Source: Malus domestica
Lineage: Eukaryota; Streptophyta; Magnoliopsida; Rosales; Rosaceae
Assembly (NCBI RefSeq): GCF_042453785.1
Contig: NC_091671.1
Coordinates: 9,246,001-9,310,000 of the forward strand
DNA length: 64,000 nucleotides
Direction of reading: 5' to 3'
Shown here in pieces: positions 57,460 through 64,000 of this stretch. Within the stretch, counting starts at the first letter, position 1. The number at the start of each line of letters is the position of its first letter. Below the pieces are notes generated by a model. That model saw only the letters and a program-made list of their open reading frames with translations. It did no database searches and was not told where the DNA came from. The position numbers and the translations under genes were made by a program.

Positions 57460-59331
57460 CTAATCTTGTGTTGCAGCTCCCTGGTTGAGCTCTGCAAACC
57501 TCATTCCAACACGCATGGAATGCTTTAGGAACTTCTCAGCACATCGCCTGACACAGGTTTCCTCTTGCTTCTGCAGCGATTTGTGCTTAAAGGTGTCGAC
57601 ACAATCATTGAAGCATCTCTCAACAAGTGAGTTATACATTCTCAAACTGCAAGCAAACTCGTATTGTTAGCAGGATGTTTCCGTTCTTTACGGTGACAAT
57701 GGCATCAGAAAAGCTCAATTCAAGTACCTTCACAACATATCCTATACAGGTACTAGGCCAAAATACTAACTCAAACTACACTAACAGGTCTTTTTCGTAC
57801 AGATAAGTCCAACTTAGTCCAAGTACCAGGAAACAATACCTTAATTGCGTATAGTTGGTGTTATATCATTTCTTGAATGTATTAACATTTCTTCCGCATG
57901 TACTGTACATGGGACAAATAGCATATGGGAACAGAAAAAACAAGTAAACGTAATACGACTCAGAACAAGCTGTACAAAGTCTGAAGGAATCACACGATTT
58001 GAATTAGAAATGCCCAGATGAAAAAACAAAGGAAGCTATACAAGCTTATGACAGAAGGTGCAAGATAATTGCTTACGGTTACAAGCAACAAGGTTCAGGC
58101 GATTAACCAGTATAGTATCTCATCTAATTTTCATTTTGTTTGGGTAAAGCTCTTACACTCAGGAATAAACACCATTTGCATCAACACAACTAATGTAGTT
58201 CCCAAAACGTCCAGAAGCAACATGGACATTGCACTGGTTTTAAGGAGAACTTCTATATGGCTTCACAAAGAGTTTTCACAAAATTAGACCATGTGACCCA
58301 TATCATACAAAACGGAATTGTGAATCAACAAATCTAAGTCAATCAAATTCCTTAATATTCAATGATCTTCACGAAGATGCTAAGGCTGCGTTTGGTGCCT
58401 AGGACTTAAATGGATTGGACAACTTACAAGATTCATCAGGTGCTCAAACAGTAACTCGTCAAATGTTATTTTTTGTTACTTGAGTAAAACTCACTCGGGA
58501 ATAAACAACATTTTCATAACACATAACTAATGTAGTTCCTAAAACGTCCAGAAGCAACACATATATGTTGCACTGGTTTTAAGGAGAACTTCTATATGGC
58601 TCCACAAAAAGAGTGTTCACAAAATTAAACCAAGTGACCTGCTTCATACAAAAAGAAAAAGTGAAGAAACAAATCTGAGTCAATCAAATGCCTTGATACT
58701 CCGTACTCTTCATATGCACTACAAAGGGACTAAACAAAGGAATCTCAAACGACACCTCTCATTTCAAAGTTCCTTCAAATGTATTGCATCTAGTCGTTTT
58801 TAAGTCTCTATCTAATTTTTGTTGTTAATTCATAACAAATTTAGCCTAAGCTCCATGGAACTTTAAAGTCCCGTAGCGACACACACTATCAACTTCAACA
58901 AAATGTGGATGTTGGCATTCATTTCTTACTTCAACATACATTGAATTTTGTGAATTACTTCAACATTATTTTTCCGTCTGATAACCCCCTTCATCAAAAA
59001 GACAAAGTGATCAGTAGGAATCTAACTGCAAACGAAAACAGTATTGCATTACATAGCACAAATTAAGCAGGACAAACCACCCAATATGTAAGAAACGCAA
59101 AAACAAATTGGCCAACGAAATCTAAGACATCAAACATGCACTACCCAAATTTCATCGTATACCCACAATCTCTCATCTCATAAGTTAGCAAAATTTGCAG
59201 ACTTTTAATCAAATTTCGAGTTTTCTATCATAGTATCAAGCTGAAATTCACAGAATTTAAGAACCCACAAGACAGATGAAGAAAATTAAAGAACTTTAAG
59301 CGTAAATTTAGGCAATGAACTAGATAGATAA

Positions 59332-59386
<55 letters not shown>

Positions 59387-59480
59387 TGTCGCGGATCTGG
59401 AGCTGGTCGATCATGGTGGCCATTCTCATCTTATCTTCCTCTGGAAGCGAATCCAGATCTCCTATCATGCTCTTGTCCAT
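57460..59480 (-). CDS. TIM9: Mitochondrial small Tim chaperone TIM9 (93 aa, two exons), intact
   Basis: Exon 1 59480-59386, exon 2 57646-57460; the phase-2 intron is about 1.74 kb, donor GTCATT, acceptor TTGCAG. The product starts MDKSMIGDLDSLPEEDKMRM, then ATMIDQLQIRDSLRMYNSLV, and has the twin CX3C motif of small Tims (CFNDC...CVRRC) in a helix-loop-helix, ending RFAELNQGAATQD. Length equals the Arabidopsis protein. With TIM10 it forms the hexameric intermembrane-space chaperone that escorts carrier proteins to TIM22. The donor is followed within a few bases by a (TC)n tract on the coding strand, and the intron holds an internal duplication. The last exon was also copied to 35065-35199. Confidence 0.96.
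58140..58715. repeat. Tandem duplication in the TIM9 intron
   Basis: About 235 bp at 58140-58375 recurs at 58485-58715 with moderate divergence. Both share CTAATGTAGTTCC, CGTCCAGAAGCAACA, GGTTTTAAGGAGAACTTCTA and CAATCAAAT, giving a period of about 345 bp. Confidence 0.85.
59335..59380. repeat. (GA)n microsatellite at the TIM9 donor
   Basis: An uninterrupted (AG)23-like tract whose end is six bases from the exon 1 boundary. On the coding strand it is a pyrimidine (CT)n tract just inside the intron. Confidence 0.95.
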
Positions 59481-59599
59481 ACTGGATTGTATCGAATTTC
59501 TACGATTTCAGCTTAATTGCTCTCTCTATGGAAAATCTCGAAGTTAGGTTAGGGTTTATGGAACAGGGCTCGCTCAGCAGATCTCTGTCTTTATAGTGA

Positions 59600-60320
59600 G
59601 GTAAAACCCTTTACAAGACAATTATCAGAACCGTATTAACGGCACCGTTTAGCTACTTTGTCTTCTTGATAGTAGCCTTTGGATTTTGAGGCTGCTATGG
59701 GAAATTGAGAAACAAGTGTGCTATCCACGCCCCTTCTTAATTCTTTCACATATCTTGTTAATTTTTATTTATAGATTTTCTTCAATTCATTCGATTCGAC
59801 AACCAAAATTGAATGAGATGTGTAGAAAGTAAAAAGATGTGTGTGAATAACACATCCATTCAAAAATTGTTTGCCTTACAATTTTGAATAAAACGATAGT
59901 TTTAGTGGGTTAGATAGTTAGTTTGTTACAAGAGATGGTAACCTCTAGGGGTCAAATCCGCACAGAAATGCATAGACATAATTATTTTCCGCTACTCCGA
60001 TAAAGCGCTATATGCAAATGCCTTACATTTTTTTGTTGTGCATCATGTGAATATTTTGTATTTATTCTATGTATTAAACTATTTATGAAAAAATGGTGGG
60101 TATTGAACCCACCTAGACTGTCACCTAGGGCCGCCTAATCCTCCCTGCTTTTTGTAACCGTTCTAGCTAGAAATGAAGTGAGGCTCAGCCGCCCAGTGCC
60201 TAGGCATCGCCTAGGGTGATTTTTGGAACAGTAAACATACTCTAAGTTATGTTTAATTTGAACTCAGGATCCATGATATTCTATACTCTTTAGTAAACAT
60301 GCCTTGAGATTTTTTATAAG
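59600..60320. other. Intergenic
   Basis: No gene. 60110-60230 contains CACCTAGG/CCGCCTAATCC/GCCTAGGCATCGCC words that resemble the interior of the hAT MITE at 10778-11241 and may be a fragment of that family. Confidence 0.4.
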
Positions 60321-61808
60321 ATGATTGTTTCATCTTACCCTAACTATTGTTTCATGCCAAACCAAATGATCAATCCCTCATTCCTTTGCACAACTCCGTC
60401 TTCCCAGTTTCTGATTCTGGCCGTTTCAATGAGATCTACATTGTTGAAATCCGAAAAAAATCCCCTCATTGATCATAAAAGCAAAAAGAAGAACAAACAA
60501 GCGGAGACCACATATTCATTTCCATCATGGGAATGGTTTGCCTACCAATGCACTCCAACCCAATTCCATTCCGTGGTAGTCCCTCGGGCTCTATCCGAAT
60601 CGGGGTGCAGAATCCAAGTGATCGGAGTATTTTCTAAACAGTTCTTGTGTGCCAAGCTTGTGGAGCGTCCTGATCAACCTTATGCCAGTCTGTATACCTA
60701 TTCATGCAGTGACAATTCACTTTATGATGTCCCTTAAATGAACCGTGAGGATCGGAACCTGCTTGGCGCTGCCTGTGCCCTTCTTGATGGGTGGTTCTAT
60801 GTTGCCGGAGGCTACAAGGTCAACCCTTCCAGTAAGCACTGCTATAATAATATTCATTTCCAAATTTTGTGAAATGGTTAAATGTGTATGTTTCAATATG
60901 TTTGGTGTTTTGTGTGTGACTTGGTCATGGAAATATATAAAAATCAGATTAAAACTCAAAATATCAATTACCCAATTAGGGTTTTGATGTGTACTCGAAC
61001 AAGCAATTTTCAATTTTAGCCATGAGTGAAAAAACACAAATATGTAAATGAACTTTAGGCCGTTTTTCTAGATTTAAAAATATAGCCACTCGAGCACTCA
61101 GCTGAAAATGTGTACATTGGCACAATGATCACTTTTCTTGTAGACCTAACTCGATGATCATATGCAGATATTGATCCTTCATCTTACTTAAACTCCGCTG
61201 AACGTCTGAACCTGAAGACATGGAAGTGGCAAGCACTGCAAAACATGCAGAATCCACGAGCATTTGCATCAGGATTCACTCACAAAGGCAGGTTCTTTCG
61301 TGGTCGGTGGCAGCAAAGCCCTCGAGCACTCAGCTGAAATCTACAACCCTAGCACCAACTGTTAGGTGTTTCTCAAGTCATTCGTGCCCAAGGAGGCAGA
61401 AGGGTTCACCATAGCATCATTCAATGGGCGGTTGATGATACTGACTTGGTCAGTTAGGTGTGAAGCTGAGGCTGTGGACAGTATTGGCTAATAATCCAAA
61501 TTCTATGTATCGATGCAGATTAATCGGTTTTTTTACCAAACCAAATCGTCGAGAGGCCGAGGATAAAGGCGCATGGGGCGAGGATGGTTCCAGTTGGAGG
61601 GAAGGGGGTGTGGGTTTCTGTGGGACAGAGGGAAAGATTTTGGCTTGAGGTTGATGGATCAAATGCATGGCCAGTGTTTCCAGCACCAGCTTTTAGGCCT
61701 GGTAATGGGCATGAAGTTGTACAGAAAGGTCATATTTATGCCTTTTCTTTCAGTAAGAGGGTTAGATTAAGTTGGAGAACAATCCCTATTTACTCAATTT
61801 TTGAGTAA
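60321..61808 (+). pseudogene. Kelch-repeat (F-box/kelch-type) protein pseudogene
   Basis: The first part (60321-60831) reads TYSFPSWEWFAYQCTPTQFH, VPRALSESGCRIQVIGVFSK, SLYTYSCSDNSLYDVP, a stop at 60735-60737, then MNREDRNLLGAACALLDGWF and YVAGGYKVNPS, a kelch blade ending at a GTAAGC donor. The second exon (from 61168) reads PSSYLNSAERLNLKTWKWQA and NPRAFASGFTHKGRFF, then shifts by an inserted C near 61303 (the VVGGSKALEHSAEIYNPSTN blade is read in the next frame), with a Trp codon changed to TAG near 61363. Later blades (EAEGFTIASFNGRLMILTWS and a GLVPVGGKGVW-like segment to 61808) are also interrupted. Related intact plant proteins are kelch-repeat proteins of the galactose-oxidase-like fold, sometimes with an F-box. 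Confidence 0.8.
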
Positions 61809-63042
61809 TATTTTCAAGTTTCCTGTTCTTTTCCCCCAAGAAGATTGTAGACCAATGATTATGTTGCATGTTTTCTACTAATGTATGCAAAAAAATGTTT
61901 ATGCTACAAAGACACAAACATTGATGTCTGTGAGTTATGCAGAACTGCAATGGTGACCCTAAACCCTAAACTTTCATCTTTCTCATTCTCGTAGTGTCTT
62001 TCCTTCTTCATATATTACGTGTTTGCATAGTTGGAATGGGGGAAGTTGTGAATTCAAGAAAGAAAAGAAGGAATGCGAATGAGAATTTTTTATGAAAAAA
62101 AAAAATTACGACAAGAACTCATGTCCTTCATAAGTTCATTTGCCACTAAGCTTGCGTCATTGAACACATGTCGAACTTGAACAACTTGTAACGATGACAT
62201 ACGCCTTTCAATAGTTTTATAAGAGTAAAAGTCCTCAAGAAATGGAAATGATAATGAGATCGTCGATTTTAGTCATCTCTGGAGTATCAATCATGAATTT
62301 TAATACGTTTTTTTGCTATGTTTTGGACACTGCTAATACAAATTGGGTTGGGATCTAAAATTACGAGGACGAATTCTAAATCAAACATTGCCATGAGCAA
62401 GTGATGATCTAGCATTTACAAAGTCCAAACCCTTACCTTCTCCTTAAGTTAAGCTCACACTCACACATTAGATAATAGATTAGATTAAGCAACAACTACA
62501 ACTTTTATCGATTCATTTAATTCTTCTTTGGGGAATGAGAAAACAATTATAGCTTGAGAACGAAGTTTTAACCAAAACCTCCACCTTTTGTAGAAAAATC
62601 GGAGAGACTTTTCAGTGTGGCAGAAACACAACTTGGTACATCAAGTGTCACAACACAAGTAGTTGAAGATCTAAAAAAATTTCAACCATTATATTATGAT
62701 ATTTGGTGTACTAGACCACGTCCCATTACCCTGAAAAATTCTCAAAAAATCGAAGCAAAAATTATTTTTTTAAAAAATGAAAATTTTCACAACCAAAGTA
62801 TAAACCGTGTTTAGCATTGACACGTTCACATGCACATGACGCACCATTGCACTTGATCCACCGGCACCGCCTAATGCAATTGATGTTGCATTGCATGGCA
62901 TCTTCCGATGGCATTCTTGTAAATGTCTCATCACTGATAAATATCGTATCACGAATCACCCCCACCACTTTTGTCACCATAGTGTTACAGTCGCACTACA
63001 AACACAGAGGAGGGAGAGAGAGAAAAGGAGAAGAAGAAGAAG
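61809..63042. other. Intergenic and OEP16 promoter
   Basis: AT-rich, no gene recognised. The last 40 bases before 63043 are a GA-rich leader (GAGGGAGAGAGAGAAAAGG), as in many plant 5' UTRs. Confidence 0.45.
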
Positions 63043-64000
63043 ATGCCGAGAAGCAGTTTCTCAGGGGCGCTTACAGGGCCGCAGGTCGACGTGATCATCG
63101 ACTTGGGAAACCCCTTGCTCAACCACACCGTCGATGGCTTCTTGAAGATCGGAACAGTACGATTTTTCTATTTTTTTTTAAAAAAATTTAAAATTATCTT
63201 CAGCATTTTTTTTTTAATTTTTTTGGTTGTTTTTCAATTTAGTATTTCACTTCTGGGTTTTGTTGGTTTGGTTTCAGGTTGCTGCTACCAGAGCTGTTGC
63301 AGAGGATGCTTTCTCTGCGGCCAAGAAAGGTATTGTTGTTTATCATTGCAGTCCTACTGTTTGGTTCCCGAGAAACACAGAAAATGAGAGTGGGAAACTT
63401 TTAAATTTCAGATGCCGATCATATTGAGCTGCGGTCTGATGATGATGGTTGTATTTATTGTGGTTTCTGAATGAGATTTTTGGGTTTTTCTTTTAATTTT
63501 TTATTTATATTTACTAATAATTTGAGGTGGTTTTTGCAGGGGGCATTTCGACTAAAGACTTTGAGCACACTGTGAGTAACCAGAACAATCCCTTGTTTAA
63601 TTAATTCGGTTTTTCGATTCTTGTATGATCCAAGATTAGTAGCTACTCTTAACCTCGACATTGAGATTGAAAGTACCGATTTTGATTTCCCACTTGGATT
63701 GTTAGTGTTGTGCTTAATGATCTTGCTGGTTTACTTTGTTTTGTTTGATTTGTGCTCGGCCTTTGGTCCCCTTGTTACCGAAAAAACATACTAGTAGCTC
63801 TACGTTCAGTTAATTCAGCATCTTCAGTTGTTGCTCAATTGATTTTGTTTAGTGGGATCTACAGCTTTTTGGAGGTCTTATTTATACTGTGGTTATTGGT
63901 TGAATAGGTGATCGGTTGTCTATTCATAGAAGAAAATTGGGATGTAACACAATTTCCGAATCCTGCTAATTGAGACTACTGCTTTTTGCAGTTGAAGAAG
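63043..64000 (+). CDS. Outer envelope pore protein 16-1-like (OEP16-1), 5' part, runs off the window
   Basis: Exons: 63043-63156, 63278-63329, 63540-63571 and 63992 to beyond the window end. Introns have GT..AG ends and phases 0, 1 and 0. The spliced start is MPRSSFSGALTGPQVDVIID, then LGNPLLNHTVDGFLKIGTVA, then ATRAVAEDAFSAAKKGGIST and KDFEHTLKK. This follows Arabidopsis OEP16-1 closely (MPSSTFSGTVS..., GNPFLNLTVDGFLKIGAVAATK, LEHALKK). The family belongs to the TIM17/22/23-like fold and forms amino-acid-selective channels in the chloroplast outer envelope; the four helices lie mostly beyond the window. Confidence 0.93.

Larger units (their letters stand above)
55170..57600 (+). repeat. Segmental duplication copy B (matches 32600-35199)
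   Basis: Carries the intact CXIP4 gene and the TIM9 last exon. The shared sequence begins right at the outer edge of the Harbinger element (CTTAAAAACAAAAGACGACT here, CATACAAACAAAAGACGACT in copy A). Confidence 0.9.

Noticed and set aside
62617-62814. A 65-codon plus-strand frame starting MAETQLGTSSVTTQ
   Set aside because: No family, no neighbouring exon, AT-rich ending. Probably chance.
1-64000. tRNA, rRNA, riboswitch or bacterial-type operator elements
   Set aside because: I scanned for them by eye and saw only the tRNA-derived SINE promoter; none of the others is supported.

Overview
The window is nuclear DNA of a eudicot plant. It has intron-containing genes with GT..AG junctions, AT-rich intergenic DNA full of small DNA transposons, and products of plant families: class XII LRR receptor kinases, a GH17-X8 glucanase, MBD5/6, CXIP4, TIM9 and OEP16-1. 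The repeat content and gene neighbours suggest a woody rosid, perhaps Rosaceae, but that is inference. I see no bacterial, viral or organellar operon and no CRISPR array.

Layout. 1.1-8.8 kb: a broken LRR receptor-kinase gene (minus strand) split by a MITE and by a Ty1/copia retrotransposon, followed by decayed kinase and rhomboid-locus sequence. 9.0-11.8 kb: an intact three-exon MBD5/6-like gene with a hAT MITE in intron 1. 12.9-13.8 kb: a retroposed insert. 15.9-16.1 kb: a Mutator-type MITE. 17.2-19.0 kb: an intact three-exon GH17 beta-1,3-glucanase with an X8 domain. 20.5-27.1 kb: two non-autonomous PIF/Harbinger elements. 27.3 kb: a SINE. 29.0-31.3 kb: RING-H2 pseudogenes, one split by a hAT element with a perfect 8-bp target duplication.

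32.6-59.5 kb is a segmental-duplication mosaic. A decayed CXIP4 copy and a cut-off TIM9 exon (32.6-35.2 kb) are followed by two tandem LRR receptor-kinase copies offset by almost exactly 4.0 kb. The 36.1-39.3 kb copy is broken and the 40.1-43.3 kb copy is intact (1027 aa, non-RD kinase). Next come kinase fragments, a rhomboid protease pseudogene (46.4-48.2 kb), a UFM1-like exon fragment (49.9 kb), a 4.5-kb PIF/Harbinger element with an intact ORF1 but broken transposase, and then the intact CXIP4 and TIM9 genes. 60.3-61.8 kb is a kelch-repeat pseudogene. The window ends inside an OEP16-1-like gene.

Functional content. Six genes look intact: MBD5/6, GH17-X8, one LRR-RLK, CXIP4, TIM9 and (partial) OEP16-1. 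They do not form a pathway. From memory, CXIP4/OEP16-1/RBL1 and TIM9/MBD5 are close neighbours in Arabidopsis, so the window probably mixes two conserved blocks with an expanding receptor-kinase cluster. I found no previously undescribed biological system. The most informative material is the duplication history and the well-preserved insertion scars.
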